This document shows, one piece after another, positions 21,791 through 31,465 of a DNA stretch of 64,000 nucleotides. Both the position numbers and the translations under genes were made by a program. Source of the DNA: a virus; IMG/VR virus record IMGVR_UViG_3300030085_004215, positions 35,814-99,813 of that record; one strand, given 5' to 3'. The notes below the pieces were generated by a model. It saw only the letters and a list, made by a program, of their open reading frames with translations. It did not search any database and was not told the DNA's origin. Position 1 is the first letter of the stretch; each line of letters opens with the position of its first letter.

Positions 21791-22327
21791 TTATTCAAGG
21801 ACGATACCAATCATATCCCAACTCTCTCTATTGTATTGTGCACCGACCCATAGTGTATCACCAATCATATTTTGGACTGGTGCAATCATATTTACAACCT
21901 CACCATCATCACTATAACTGGCATAATTACTCGTTCTAACTTCATGACCAACAAAATGTGTTATATAAGTGGTATCATAACCGACCCATTGTACTTCATC
22001 ACTTAACCCACCATGAACATAATAACCCATAGTATCACCAACATGCCAATATAGATTACTTTCGAAATACACTTTCCATCTATCAACTGCCCCATCTTGG
22101 TCTGTTAAGAACCCCTCTAACCTATGTAATGTTTGCCATTTAAATCTATTGATTGTAAGATGATATAATCCGTTATCATCTTGTGGTAAACCCACTGTCC
22201 AAACAAATTCAAATTCTCGTTCCTCCTCATAGTGTTTATCTTCACACCCTATGAATATGAATAGACTAACGAGAACTATTCTTTTTATTAATCTTGAATG
22301 TCTTTGAATCTTTTTTACTAAATTCAT
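21791..22327 (-). CDS. Lipoprotein, 178 aa
   Basis: A basic N-terminus (KKIQRHSRLIKR), a hydrophobic helix and the lipobox IFIGC with Cys28 mark a lipoprotein processed by signal peptidase II. The mature part is acidic and rich in Trp and Tyr, with an alternating beta pattern, and has no recognised domain. A phage-encoded lipoprotein implies a Gram-negative envelope target, for example superinfection exclusion or surface alteration. AAGGAAGAG precedes the ATG, which lies inside the 3' part of the 55-aa gene. Confidence 0.8.
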   Translation of the reverse strand: MNLVKKIQRHSRLIKRIVLVSLFIFIGCEDKHYEEEREFEFVWTVGLPQDDNGLYHLTINRFKWQTLHRLEGFLTDQDGAVDRWKVYFESNLYWHVGDTMGYYVHGGLSDEVQWVGYDTTYITHFVGHEVRTSNYASYSDDGEVVNMIAPVQNMIGDTLWVGAQYNRESWDMIGIVLE

Positions 22328-22433
22328 TGTAACTCTTCCTTTTCTTTTTTGGTTTTTTCTTTGTTTGGATTGTTTCTCTGAAGGCCTCTTCTTCGAGTTC
22401 TTCCCAATCCAAATTGTTATGAAATTTACTCAT
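22266..22433 (-). CDS. Small Lys-rich protein, 55 aa
   Basis: The first gene after the promoter at 22446-22475, with AAGGAG at ideal spacing before its ATG (MSKFHNNLDWEELEEE). The second half is strongly basic (KKKPKKKRKS). It overlaps the lipoprotein start by 62 bases in another frame, long for this genome, but its ribosome site is the best of the two. Function unknown. Confidence 0.6.
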   Translation of the reverse strand: MSKFHNNLDWEELEEEAFRETIQTKKKPKKKRKSYNEFSKKDSKTFKINKKNSSR

Positions 22434-22445
22434 TTACAACTCCTT

Positions 22446-22475
22446 AATATAACACCAAAAATACATACGAGTCAA
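22446..22475 (-). promoter_or_regulatory. Sigma70-like repeated promoter for the 55-aa gene and lipoprotein
   Basis: Read leftwards: TTGACT (22475-22470), 18-base spacer, TATATT (22451-22446), then AAGGAG and the ATG. It marks the left border of the glycan cluster and overlaps that cluster's last gene. Confidence 0.84.
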
Positions 22476-22714
22476 CGCTTTTTTACTCTTAATTTCTCTA
22501 TGAAACTTAAAAACTCTTCTATACTATAAGTAGTACCCTGGTCATCGAAAATACTAAAATTTTCTAATGATTCTGGTTGGTTGTGAATCAGATTGTGTAG
22601 TGCAAGCATACCATCTCCTGCATACCAAGTTCCTAAACTCTCTTCACCTAAAATATTAGAATCAAACATTAAATTTTCTTTAGATTCATTTTTCCCTAAT
22701 ATGAAAAACGTCAT
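22472..22714 (-). CDS. Hypothetical acidic protein, 80 aa
   Basis: The last gene of the glycan cluster. It begins MTFFILGKNESKE and is acidic, without a recognised domain. It overlaps the glycosyltransferase gene by 29 bases, so a later start may be used. Confidence 0.6.
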   Translation of the reverse strand: MTFFILGKNESKENLMFDSNILGEESLGTWYAGDGMLALHNLIHNQPESLENFSIFDDQGTTYSIEEFLSFIEKLRVKKR

Positions 22715-23951
22715 TTACCATCCCCTCTTCAAGTGGTTTCACTCTTCTAATTTCAACATCAAATATATCTATCTCAAATCTTCCTTCTTCACCCGAATCA
22801 GAGAGTATATTTGATAAATTTTCAATAATATCTCTACTATAGTTCGTTATTCTATCACAATCAAATCTTAAAATAATATCATTATCTACTTCCGAATGAT
22901 GTGTCTTGATTTTTTTTGATAAATCGTACAATGTATTCTGTTGTTCTGAACTTATGTATTTATTTACACCATAACCTTTATGTCCAACCCAATCTCCATA
23001 AATTGTGGTACACCACGGTTCTAAATATTCTAAATTCTGTAAATTACAATTCTCTACCACAAAACCTATATCATATACTTTAGGTATGACTGGATGTAAC
23101 CATTCATCATGAGTTATTATTGCACCCCATTTTCTAATAAAGTTTCGTGTACTCCGTTGGTTCTGAGCCAACCACTCCGATGATTCTCTACCCTTCATAA
23201 AAACTTGACCTGCAGGATTTCTAATTGCACCATCTTTGAATCTACTACCTCTACAAGTCATATGATACACAAACCCTTTCCAAGTCTGTATCAACTCGTA
23301 TCCTGCCAAAAGAAATCTGTTGAATATATCAGAGTCCTCTTTGGATTGTGGTGCAAATAGTGGGTCATGTCCACCAACAAAATCCCAATCCTTTTTCATT
23401 ATGGCCCATGGTGCAAATATTCCTTTTGAAATCTCTTGATTGAGAGATAATGGCCCGTATAACAAACCATCCTTACCAGTTTGGATATCATCAACAAACT
23501 TTAATAATTCAGTTTCTTTAAACTCCTCTGGTTCTATTCCGAAATCTTCTAATATTTTTTCTTTACCATCTGGATGTAATGGTGGTTCTATTCTTGTTAG
23601 TGATACGACAGTTCCATCTTTAATAAGTTTATCTATCTGTACATCTGAATTAGGACAGAGATACATATCTGCATGAAATATCATAACTATATCATTACTT
23701 GAATACTCATTTATTAATGTATCATATAGAATAGTATGTCCTAATCTTTCTGGACCTGGATTGACATGTAATCTAACCTTTTTATCAGTTTTCATAATTT
23801 CCTCAACCCACTCAACTGTCCCATCTGTACTTGCATCACTTGCAATACAAATCTCGTGTTCTATAGATTGGTTCCTACGAATACTATTATATGCCTGTTT
23901 TAAATATTTTAAGTTATTCCTACTTGGTAATATAAAACTTATAGGTCTCAT
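22686..23951 (-). CDS. Family 2 glycosyltransferase, 421 aa
   Basis: A GT-A fold inverting enzyme. The N-terminal ISFILPSRNNLKYLKQA and the ASDASTDGT segment are the GT2 nucleotide-binding hallmarks, and the metal-site DxD is represented by HADMYL near residue 94. It is likely to add a sugar to the cluster's glycan in the cytoplasm. The C-terminal 150 residues are beyond the catalytic core and have no recognised domain. Acceptor and donor are unknown. Confidence 0.82.
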   Translation of the reverse strand: MRPISFILPSRNNLKYLKQAYNSIRRNQSIEHEICIASDASTDGTVEWVEEIMKTDKKVRLHVNPGPERLGHTILYDTLINEYSSNDIVMIFHADMYLCPNSDVQIDKLIKDGTVVSLTRIEPPLHPDGKEKILEDFGIEPEEFKETELLKFVDDIQTGKDGLLYGPLSLNQEISKGIFAPWAIMKKDWDFVGGHDPLFAPQSKEDSDIFNRFLLAGYELIQTWKGFVYHMTCRGSRFKDGAIRNPAGQVFMKGRESSEWLAQNQRSTRNFIRKWGAIITHDEWLHPVIPKVYDIGFVVENCNLQNLEYLEPWCTTIYGDWVGHKGYGVNKYISSEQQNTLYDLSKKIKTHHSEVDNDIILRFDCDRITNYSRDIIENLSNILSDSGEEGRFEIDIFDVEIRRVKPLEEGMVNDVFHIREK

Positions 23952-24859
23952 TTATTTGTCAACTCCCAATGTTCTTTCCATTTTTCTTCTGTATAGTTTT
24001 GTTCAAATCTCTTAAGTGTCGTATCACTACACAAATCCCAAAATTTTTGTGACCTTAGTTTTCTTGCAACTTCTTTGGCCCCTTCTAAATCACCAACCTC
24101 GACTGTAGTTAGTGGATGTAATATTTCTTGTGTATCCAATCCTTTGTATCCAATACAAGGTGTTCCATGAAACCCACAGTTCATGGCAAATGTACCAGCA
24201 GCATGTGTCCTCATCAGATGAACACCTATACTAAAACCACCTAATGTATCTAACCAATCTCTCCAATTCATATAAGGTAGGTAATCTATATCCTCAATGG
24301 CATCTTCTTGGTCTTGTTTTCTACCCATCGAGGGTGCCGACATAGGATATCCTATCTCTCTTGCCACTATGTAAGAATCAAAACCACCATACCAACTAAC
24401 AAAGTTACCACCAATCATTATACTGTTACTCCATCCAAACTCTCTTCTATTAAATCCATCAGTAATCATCAAACTTCTCATCACTCTTACATCCTTACAA
24501 CCTAAACCAAGATAGTAATTCACATCACTTTCATTGTGACAATATACCCAATCTGCATCTGTTATCGTATTATAGTATTTGAATTGATTTTCAATGGTGT
24601 AATCTTGAAAATACCAATGTGGTCCTTCCTGCATTACTGCAACTTTATCACAACATTCTCTGTATGTATTTAAATCTACATTAGGATTTGTTTTTGGTAT
24701 TATAACAATACCCAAATCAAACTTTTCACTCGGTATGTTGTTTATATTATAATGTGGTGCATCTAATGCCATCATCCAACCATATTCAGTTCTGGCATTG
24801 GGAAAATCTCTTGGTATTTTACCTTCTATTTGACTTTCTGAAAAAAATACAACCTTCAT
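23948..24859 (-). CDS. GT-B-like glycosyltransferase, 303 aa
   Basis: The protein has the look of a compact GT-B enzyme: an N-terminal Rossmann-like start (MKVVFFSESQIEG), then in the C-terminal half a SWYGGFDSY stretch and a GVHLMRTHAAGTFAMNCGFHGTPCIGY segment like the donor-binding loop. Clear EX7E is not seen. Gene overlap of four bases on both sides keeps it within the cluster's translation chain. Confidence 0.55.
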   Translation of the reverse strand: MKVVFFSESQIEGKIPRDFPNARTEYGWMMALDAPHYNINNIPSEKFDLGIVIIPKTNPNVDLNTYRECCDKVAVMQEGPHWYFQDYTIENQFKYYNTITDADWVYCHNESDVNYYLGLGCKDVRVMRSLMITDGFNRREFGWSNSIMIGGNFVSWYGGFDSYIVAREIGYPMSAPSMGRKQDQEDAIEDIDYLPYMNWRDWLDTLGGFSIGVHLMRTHAAGTFAMNCGFHGTPCIGYKGLDTQEILHPLTTVEVGDLEGAKEVARKLRSQKFWDLCSDTTLKRFEQNYTEEKWKEHWELTNK

Positions 24860-25521
24860 TTTATCTCTGATATTGTAACAAAATTTAATTTATATTGTGA
24901 TAATAAATATTCTAAAACCTGTTCAAAATGTAGAAAATTTTCTTCATTCCACACATTTTGATTGTGTGTTCCATTGATATGTGATTGAAACATAAATGTA
25001 TTTCCATATAAACTTAATGAATCTGGTTCATTAATACCATCACACCCCTCAAAAAAATTACATCCCCATTTTATTCCTTGATTTATTTCACTATGTCCTG
25101 CAACCCACTCAAAATTACCACTAATTGCATCTGCACTTTGTTGGTTCACTCCCCAACCTGGTGCCCTAAATCCATTTGGTTTGTAACCACACTTCTCCCA
25201 CAAGTTTAAACTTTCTTGAACCCGTTCCATTGCAAGACCATAACTTAATTCGTAAAACTCCATCTCACCCAAGTTTTCGGTTTTACATGCATGATAATGA
25301 CCATGATTACTCATTTCAATCCAATCATATTGTTTCCAAAAATCCACAAACTCTTTTGTGATTGGATACTTACCATGATAATTACTCGGAATAAATAAAT
25401 TAAATTTTACTCCATAATTGTGGTGTAGATTTTCAAGATATTGTATTTGGACATCACCCTCAACACCCCACTCTTTTTCTGGATGTACATCATCAATTGC
25501 CACAACTACATTTGTTTCCAT
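24856..25521 (-). CDS. Polysaccharide deacetylase-like (NodB fold) protein, 221 aa
   Basis: Motifs of carbohydrate esterase family 4 are visible: the metal/catalytic Asp pair in AIDDVHPE near the N-terminus, SNHGHYHA (His-x3-His) and FRAPGW. These enzymes remove N-acetyl groups from amino sugars using a metal. It has no signal peptide, so it would act on nucleotide sugars or cytoplasmic lipid-linked intermediates. The start at 25521 is ATG overlapping the upstream stop (TAATG). Confidence 0.75.
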   Translation of the reverse strand: METNVVVAIDDVHPEKEWGVEGDVQIQYLENLHHNYGVKFNLFIPSNYHGKYPITKEFVDFWKQYDWIEMSNHGHYHACKTENLGEMEFYELSYGLAMERVQESLNLWEKCGYKPNGFRAPGWGVNQQSADAISGNFEWVAGHSEINQGIKWGCNFFEGCDGINEPDSLSLYGNTFMFQSHINGTHNQNVWNEENFLHFEQVLEYLLSQYKLNFVTISEIK

Positions 25522-25919
25522 TACCAACTCACTTCCCAGTCCTCAAATTCAGCAGCAATACAATCTATCTTGTAGTCCTTACGTCCTTCTCCAACCTGGT
25601 CTTGTATCACATTCTTTGCAGTATTTCTAATACCATTTAATCCGTGAGTTAAACCAAGATTACCATCACCTTCCCCTGCTCGATATGAAGACTCATTATA
25701 CCATATATGTGTATTCATCTGTGCCAATACTATAATTGCCCTAATCATCTCACCTGTAGGTTTTTCCCAATTCAGTAACATATCTAAATCATGAACTATA
25801 TCCTTGATTTCTTTTGCATACTCTTCTTTATGTTCTGGTATCTTTACCTCTTTTAATTGTATTATTGATAACCTGTCAATTAACTCTGAAATCGTTGGTA
25901 AATATTTTCTATCTGCCAT
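25521..25919 (-). CDS. Hypothetical helical protein in glycan cluster, 132 aa
   Basis: Helix-rich, with ISELIDRLSIIQLKEVK near the N-terminus. This resembles short helical proteins encoded next to glycosyltransferases (DUF4254-like), though I cannot assign it. It overlaps the epimerase gene upstream and is coupled to the deacetylase downstream. It may be an accessory factor of a neighbouring transferase. Confidence 0.6.
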   Translation of the reverse strand: MADRKYLPTISELIDRLSIIQLKEVKIPEHKEEYAKEIKDIVHDLDMLLNWEKPTGEMIRAIIVLAQMNTHIWYNESSYRAGEGDGNLGLTHGLNGIRNTAKNVIQDQVGEGRKDYKIDCIAAEFEDWEVSW

Positions 25920-26721
25920 CTAATTGTTCCTTATATTTTTTAATACCTATTAATGGGTCTGTTGGTGTCCAATTAGGTAAAAAAGTATGTGTTGCAGCAC
26001 AAGTATAATCTTGATACCCAATTGGTTTTTGATTCACATTTGTAAAATGATATGGTACATCTAACACATCACATATATCATTATATGATGTTGGTTTACC
26101 AGTACCTACATCGTAAATACCACTTATATTACCATTAATTGTTGTATATTCTTTCATTGCAAGTATACATGCATCAACTACATCCTCAACCCAAATAAAA
26201 TCTCTTTGTGGTGATTTATGTTCATTACCATCTTGTGGAAATATTCCAAAATTATCTGATTTATATATTTGATATGGTATTGATGACATTAAACCTTTAT
26301 GTTCCTCTCCGATTCCATATGTATTGAAAAATCTCAATGATATAAATTTATCACCTAATAATGACATACCAAGTTTTTCTGCACAATATTTTGACCAAGA
26401 ATATGAATTAGTAGGACCAGAACTCCTTACAAGAGAACCACCATATCCATAAATTGCAGAACTACTTGCAAACACCACCCTCTTATCGTATTTTTTTGCA
26501 AATTCAAACACCACTCTACTACGAACAAAATTATGATAAAACATATTATTAATATCGGGTTCTCTTAAATCTGCACAGGCACCTATATGAAAAATACCAT
26601 CACACTCCTTGAAGGCATTTTCATCATAATTATCATCAATACCAAACCCAATATATTCATCGAACCTATTTGCAAGATTTTTTCCTATGAACCCTTTGTG
26701 ACCAGTAATTATGTAACTCAT
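25909..26721 (-). CDS. NAD-dependent epimerase/dehydratase (extended SDR), 270 aa
   Basis: The Rossmann motif GHKGFIG is at 7-13 and the catalytic YSWSK with preceding Ser (SSSAIYGYG) is present. Length and the N-terminal IITGHKGFIG resemble short nucleotide-sugar epimerases; the ADP-heptose 6-epimerase HldD is one possibility given the HldE-like kinase at 61608. It produces or converts an NDP-sugar in the cytoplasm. The substrate is not fixed by sequence. Confidence 0.78.
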   Translation of the reverse strand: MSYIITGHKGFIGKNLANRFDEYIGFGIDDNYDENAFKECDGIFHIGACADLREPDINNMFYHNFVRSRVVFEFAKKYDKRVVFASSSAIYGYGGSLVRSSGPTNSYSWSKYCAEKLGMSLLGDKFISLRFFNTYGIGEEHKGLMSSIPYQIYKSDNFGIFPQDGNEHKSPQRDFIWVEDVVDACILAMKEYTTINGNISGIYDVGTGKPTSYNDICDVLDVPYHFTNVNQKPIGYQDYTCAATHTFLPNWTPTDPLIGIKKYKEQLDGR

Positions 26722-27713
26722 TTTTTTGCCTCTTTTAGAAAATCTTCATAAGTAAAAAATTTAGATTGATTGTTGAGTAACTTTGCCTCATTGTGTTTAG
26801 ACATCTGAGATATAATATCCCACCAATTTCCCTTTTTATCAACATAACCTCGTTGATTAGTTTCATCCTTAATATATAATCGTTTTCTTGGGTGTCGTCT
26901 GTTGTGTACTCTCAAAATATTTTTAACAACAAATTGTACATAAGAATCACCAAGAACTAATTTTGCCATTCTACCAAAACTTGTATCCTCTGCACACATC
27001 AATAACGAATGTGGTATATTAACACCAGATTTTATAACATCCGATTTAATTACAAGACAACTACCATCAAACTTTGGGTAATCTATAATTTTAATATCTA
27101 ACTCATCACCCATCTCATTAATTTCGTTCATCCTATCAATAGTCATATAGGCTTTTTCTGATGCCTCATGGTTATCTGTCCACTCTTGTTTATCCACATA
27201 CTCAACATCTTCAAAATATGGATGTTCTAAAACTTTCCAAGAATCATCCCAATTTTTTCTGTATCCGAATGTAAGTACATATCTGTTGATATTGTTTTGT
27301 TTAGCATACTCATCAACACTTTCTATGGTCGTTAGTGTTTCTTTTGGGAATAGACTATCTGTCTCACCCCATAAAACAAAATCAACATCCTCACAATAAT
27401 TGTGATTCAAATCTCTTCTGTAACCTGGTATGTTATAGATTGGGTCATCGTTGGTTTTTGTAGTTACATTTACTTTATATCCTGCACTTTCCAACCGTCT
27501 TGTCTTGTTAAAAAAACTTACAAATATTTTCTTTTCATCACCATCTATTCTTTCTAAATATTCAGAGATATTCCAAGTGAAATCAAATATAATGTTTTCC
27601 TTATTTTCTACTCCATCACAAAAATTTAAACATGATTGAATATATTCATCAACCATTTCTATTTCGTAAAACATTACATGACAACCAACCACATATTTAT
27701 TTTTCAATAACAT
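26718..27713 (-). CDS. Glycosyltransferase-like protein, 331 aa
   Basis: The N-terminal 120 residues read as a GT-A-type nucleotide-sugar fold, with FVLWGETDSLFPKET where a DxD-like metal site is expected. The C-terminal part is basic (RRHPRKRLYIKDE). No numbered GT family is recognised. The start overlaps the upstream gene by 17 bases. It is likely one of the transferases that build the glycan. Confidence 0.5.
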   Translation of the reverse strand: MLLKNKYVVGCHVMFYEIEMVDEYIQSCLNFCDGVENKENIIFDFTWNISEYLERIDGDEKKIFVSFFNKTRRLESAGYKVNVTTKTNDDPIYNIPGYRRDLNHNYCEDVDFVLWGETDSLFPKETLTTIESVDEYAKQNNINRYVLTFGYRKNWDDSWKVLEHPYFEDVEYVDKQEWTDNHEASEKAYMTIDRMNEINEMGDELDIKIIDYPKFDGSCLVIKSDVIKSGVNIPHSLLMCAEDTSFGRMAKLVLGDSYVQFVVKNILRVHNRRHPRKRLYIKDETNQRGYVDKKGNWWDIISQMSKHNEAKLLNNQSKFFTYEDFLKEAKK

Positions 27714-28473
27714 AATTATCCTTTATTGTATTCCACACATTTTTCATCAAATCATTTCTTTGTGTTTTATCAAACCCATTAAAATGCCAAACCCAACCTG
27801 TCTCAAAAAGTAGGTTTCCTTGTAGTACACCTCTCATATGTAGTTGTGAGAGATTGAACTTATCACTTAAAAATTTCAATTCATAATCACTTGCACGAAT
27901 CATATAATTTATAGGAGTTTGGTCTGAACCCTTTTTCAATGTATTATGTTGTCGGTTTCTGAGTTCATCTTCATTCTCGTAATAGAAATCAGTAACAGTT
28001 TTACAAAACTCCTTATGTTTTTTATTCATAACAATGAACCCACAATTAAAATATGTAGTCCAATCAAATTTTACATCGGGCCAGAAATCTTGATAACCTT
28101 TTATACTATTATGACTCCATTCTATGAAAAATTTATCTTGAACTGCACCAAACTCACCACCTGCCTCATCAAAGAAATTAGGACAATCCCAATGAACCAT
28201 AGTATCTATATCAACCAATGCAACATTTTCATAATCAACATCATTTGCATCTAATACATCAAATACATGCCACCTTTGCCAAGTTGGTTTCATACCTTCA
28301 CCATCACCATATACACCACCACCCGAAGGTCTTAGTTCATCTTGAAGTATAATTAATTCAACATCATTTTTCTTACACCAATACTCCCAAGTTTTAAAAC
28401 ACCATTCTTTATAATCAAGAAAATCTGGTGCATTTTCAAAACATGTCATAAAAACTACATTCTTACCCATCAT
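27697..28473 (-). CDS. GT8-like nucleotide-sugar transferase, 258 aa
   Basis: VALVDIDTMVHWD is a DxD metal site of the GT8 (glycogenin/LgtC) style, and YFNCGFIVMNKKHKEF is the matching acceptor-side strand. The chosen ATG (MMGKNVVFMTCFE) lies in the overlap with the upstream methyltransferase gene; two codons further up are possible starts. It would transfer a sugar with retention of configuration. Donor unknown. Confidence 0.65.
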   Translation of the reverse strand: MMGKNVVFMTCFENAPDFLDYKEWCFKTWEYWCKKNDVELIILQDELRPSGGGVYGDGEGMKPTWQRWHVFDVLDANDVDYENVALVDIDTMVHWDCPNFFDEAGGEFGAVQDKFFIEWSHNSIKGYQDFWPDVKFDWTTYFNCGFIVMNKKHKEFCKTVTDFYYENEDELRNRQHNTLKKGSDQTPINYMIRASDYELKFLSDKFNLSQLHMRGVLQGNLLFETGWVWHFNGFDKTQRNDLMKNVWNTIKDNYVIEK

Positions 28474-29074
28474 ACCACTCATTATTATATTTTGCAATTA
28501 TTCCTTCAACATCTGTTAAAGGACCTCCACTACCTCGGATTTCACCTGCAGGTAATCCTATTTCTTTTATCACATTAAACCCATCTATTTCAGATTCAAA
28601 TCGTTTTACTGCACCTTTTACTCCATCATCGTAATACATATGTCCCTTTCCATAATCATCAAAGATAAAATATGATGTCTCATTGGATAGGTTTGCACAA
28701 TTAATGATATCACTATATACATTAATATTATCATGAACACAATCGATAAAAAATACATCAAATTTATCTTCTAAATTCCATTCACCATCATATAAATCTT
28801 TTTGTATGTAGGTTATATTATCTCTGTCTGAATTTAATTCACGAGCCATTCTTAGATTCGGTTCTTCTCTCCAATCCATAGTTACAACCTCTTTGAATAA
28901 AAAAGATAACACTCTCGTAGTATGACCGTGATTAGTACCACACTCTAAAACTTTTAGTTCACTTGGGTTCTTATCTTTAAAAAAAGATAAAACATCATTC
29001 TTAAAAGTTATACTGGTCGTTTCTTTATAATCTCTCTTTCGTGGTATATCCTTAAAAACACTATCTTTGTTCAT
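28463..29074 (-). CDS. SAM-dependent methyltransferase, TylF/macrocin-like, 203 aa
   Basis: A class I methyltransferase fold: LKVLECGTNHGHTT (motif I, about 40-53), VTMDWREEP (acidic end of strand 2) and FDVFFIDCVHDN (strand 4). In glycan clusters such proteins O-methylate sugars. It overlaps the next gene by ten bases and the previous by 14. Methyl acceptor unknown. Confidence 0.7.
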   Translation of the reverse strand: MNKDSVFKDIPRKRDYKETTSITFKNDVLSFFKDKNPSELKVLECGTNHGHTTRVLSFLFKEVVTMDWREEPNLRMARELNSDRDNITYIQKDLYDGEWNLEDKFDVFFIDCVHDNINVYSDIINCANLSNETSYFIFDDYGKGHMYYDDGVKGAVKRFESEIDGFNVIKEIGLPAGEIRGSGGPLTDVEGIIAKYNNEWYDG

Positions 29075-29939
29075 CTACAACTCCCAAAAATCTATGAAAA
29101 ACACCCTTGTTAAAATTTTCTAAAACACCCTGTCTAAAACTACTTGATGATACATACTCTGAGTTCATTCTCCCTCGTTCACCCTCAATACAAAATTCAC
29201 TTACTCTGTAATAAGGTGATAGAAATCTAAGTTTTGGGTATAAGTTATTGCCCTCTATATATTTCATAAACTTAACACATTGCATATTCCAATTCTGCAT
29301 TAGGGAATCACTATATTGTTTGGCATCAGTTTTACCTAAACGAGATTCCATATCACAACCAGTAAAATCAAATACCCCACCTAAATCATCCATAACCTTT
29401 CGTTTTATAAAATCAAAAGAACCTCTTATCATACCCCTATCTTGAGGACAGTTATTTGATAATACTATCCATTCATCATCATATGGCATTTCATTTCTAA
29501 CATAATTACCGACATCACCATTATTATAAAACTTTGTTAATTTATTTCCCAACACTAAATTTAGTAAATCATCACGAAGTATAAAGTTATCATCACCAGA
29601 TAATAAAAACATATCATAATCTTTGTAATCATAATCTTCTGCCCATTGATTATAAACTCCCCAATCACCTAATGTGTTTGGTTTTTTAATGTAATTCCAA
29701 CCAAAACTTTCTATGGTTTCTATTGTGGCAATATCTTTGTAGTAGAAATTATCAAGTGATACGAGTATTTCATCACTACCTGGATGTATAGTTTTTTCTC
29801 CTACTGCATGTTTTGGGTCTCTATGTGATACACAAAAATAATCCACTTCCCAATCATTTGGAAATGGTTGTCTTGGTAATTGTTTATAGAAATATTCTGG
29901 ATAATGCCACCCACAAACTATAACCGCTAATTTTTTCAT
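29061..29939 (-). CDS. Glycosyltransferase-like protein, 292 aa
   Basis: A Rossmann-like start (KKLAVIVCGWHYP) and FLLSGDDNFILRDD, a GT-A-like acidic cluster, point to a nucleotide-sugar-binding transferase. No named family is recognised. It lies between two methyltransferase genes in the cluster. Confidence 0.5.
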   Translation of the reverse strand: MKKLAVIVCGWHYPEYFYKQLPRQPFPNDWEVDYFCVSHRDPKHAVGEKTIHPGSDEILVSLDNFYYKDIATIETIESFGWNYIKKPNTLGDWGVYNQWAEDYDYKDYDMFLLSGDDNFILRDDLLNLVLGNKLTKFYNNGDVGNYVRNEMPYDDEWIVLSNNCPQDRGMIRGSFDFIKRKVMDDLGGVFDFTGCDMESRLGKTDAKQYSDSLMQNWNMQCVKFMKYIEGNNLYPKLRFLSPYYRVSEFCIEGERGRMNSEYVSSSSFRQGVLENFNKGVFHRFLGVVDEQR

Positions 29940-30533
29940 TTAATATCCCACAATTTTAGAAATACAACTTTTTTCTGTATGACCATAAACACATTCTATC
30001 TTACAATCAACTTCAGTTATTGGTTTTTCATTTCTTTTTAAATTTATCTCATCCCTAAGTTTAGAACCACCACAAAAATATATATTTACACCTCGTTCAA
30101 CCGCCTCTTTTATTACTGGTTGATTGAAAACATTATTTAATTTATCACCATCATTATCAATATCAACAAAACACATATCAAAATCATGTGGTGCATTAAA
30201 CCAATCAAATATATCATCAACTTGATAAAATTTAACAAATGGAATAAGGTCATATTTATGTAAATGTCCACCAACTCTGTCCACATTATTATCGGATACT
30301 TGCCAGATATTATTTGGTTTATATGAATCATATGTGTTTACAACTCCATTTTCAGATACATCTCTTACTCCCATTGCAAGTGCACTTGTAACATATCCAA
30401 AACCAGTACCAAACTCTAAAATATTTTTTGCATTATTTGTAACCACTTCATCGTAAATAAATTGTAAAAACCCTTGTGGATATCCTGTCCATTGATGTTT
30501 AGTGTTGTTATCACTAATTTGTTGAAACGACAT
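29940..30533 (-). CDS. Class I methyltransferase-like protein, 197 aa
   Basis: NILEFGTGFGYVTSAL near residues 36-51 is a good SAM-binding motif I, and DFDMCFVDIDNDGDKL resembles strand 4. It is followed by about 60 residues without a recognised domain. Probably a sugar or small-molecule methyltransferase working with the paralogues at 28463 and 34824. Its stop abuts the next start. Confidence 0.65.
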   Translation of the reverse strand: MSFQQISDNNTKHQWTGYPQGFLQFIYDEVVTNNAKNILEFGTGFGYVTSALAMGVRDVSENGVVNTYDSYKPNNIWQVSDNNVDRVGGHLHKYDLIPFVKFYQVDDIFDWFNAPHDFDMCFVDIDNDGDKLNNVFNQPVIKEAVERGVNIYFCGGSKLRDEINLKRNEKPITEVDCKIECVYGHTEKSCISKIVGY

Positions 30534-31465
30534 TATAAAAAACTCTTTACTTTATCAATAACATATTCCAAATCAACCATAGACATTGTTTCATTCATTG
30601 GTAAACTTACTGTTCTATCCTTAATTCGTTCAGATTCTTTATATGTACGATATCTTTTTGCCAAATTTAATTTACTATATACAGAATTTAAATGTAAAGC
30701 ATCATAATGAATTCCACAAGTTATTCCAACATCTTTCATCTTTTTAATAAATGATACATTGTCCGTAGTTTCTATTCTATATAAATGTTTACTTGAATTA
30801 CTATAACCAAGTTCTTTATTATAAGTATCAACAATATAATCCAAATACGACATTTTTTCTTCGAAGTTTTTAAAATTATTTTGTATTATTTTTGCCTGTA
30901 TTGAACTCATATACATTTTATAACCAGGAAAAGATATACCCCTTTCCCAATTGTTATCGGCATAGGTCATTCCATTCAATACTGCTTCCTTAAACCATTT
31001 ATATTTGTTATAATCATCAGTTACAATCATACCACCATCTGCACCACCAAGTGGTTTAGTTGGATAGTGACTGAATATCATTAAATCATTTGGTTCACAT
31101 TCTTTTTTGAATTGATTTGGTTCTAACTTTTGTGCAGAATCAACAATCTTATAATCTTTAAATTGATGTAATACATATGAATCTCCAACCCATTCAGTAT
31201 CGTCTATGAATTTAAATTCATTACCACTCGTGATTATTGCATTAACCACAACTGGTGGTAAAACACTTGGTAGATTTGGAACTACATTTTTATTAACAAA
31301 CGATAAGAAGATGGCACTTGTAGCACTATTAACTGAACAGGCATACTTTGCACCAACATATTCTGCAATTTGTTTTTCTAAATCTGATACTACATCTGCA
31401 TGTAGATAATGATTAAACTCTGAAGTATCTATAATGTGGTGGTCTAAATTAAATAACTGAATCAT
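30533..31465 (-). CDS. DegT/DnrJ/EryC1 aminotransferase-like protein, short form, 310 aa
   Basis: A PLP-fold sugar aminotransferase relative: VGAKYACSVNSATSAIF is the phosphate-binding segment, and IFSHYPTKPLGGADGG holds the Lys that would bind PLP. At 310 residues it lacks 50-70 residues relative to typical members and to its paralogues at 31449 and 36771. It may be specialised or of reduced activity. The overlap with 31449 is 17 bases. Confidence 0.72.
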   Translation of the reverse strand: MIQLFNLDHHIIDTSEFNHYLHADVVSDLEKQIAEYVGAKYACSVNSATSAIFLSFVNKNVVPNLPSVLPPVVVNAIITSGNEFKFIDDTEWVGDSYVLHQFKDYKIVDSAQKLEPNQFKKECEPNDLMIFSHYPTKPLGGADGGMIVTDDYNKYKWFKEAVLNGMTYADNNWERGISFPGYKMYMSSIQAKIIQNNFKNFEEKMSYLDYIVDTYNKELGYSNSSKHLYRIETTDNVSFIKKMKDVGITCGIHYDALHLNSVYSKLNLAKRYRTYKESERIKDRTVSLPMNETMSMVDLEYVIDKVKSFL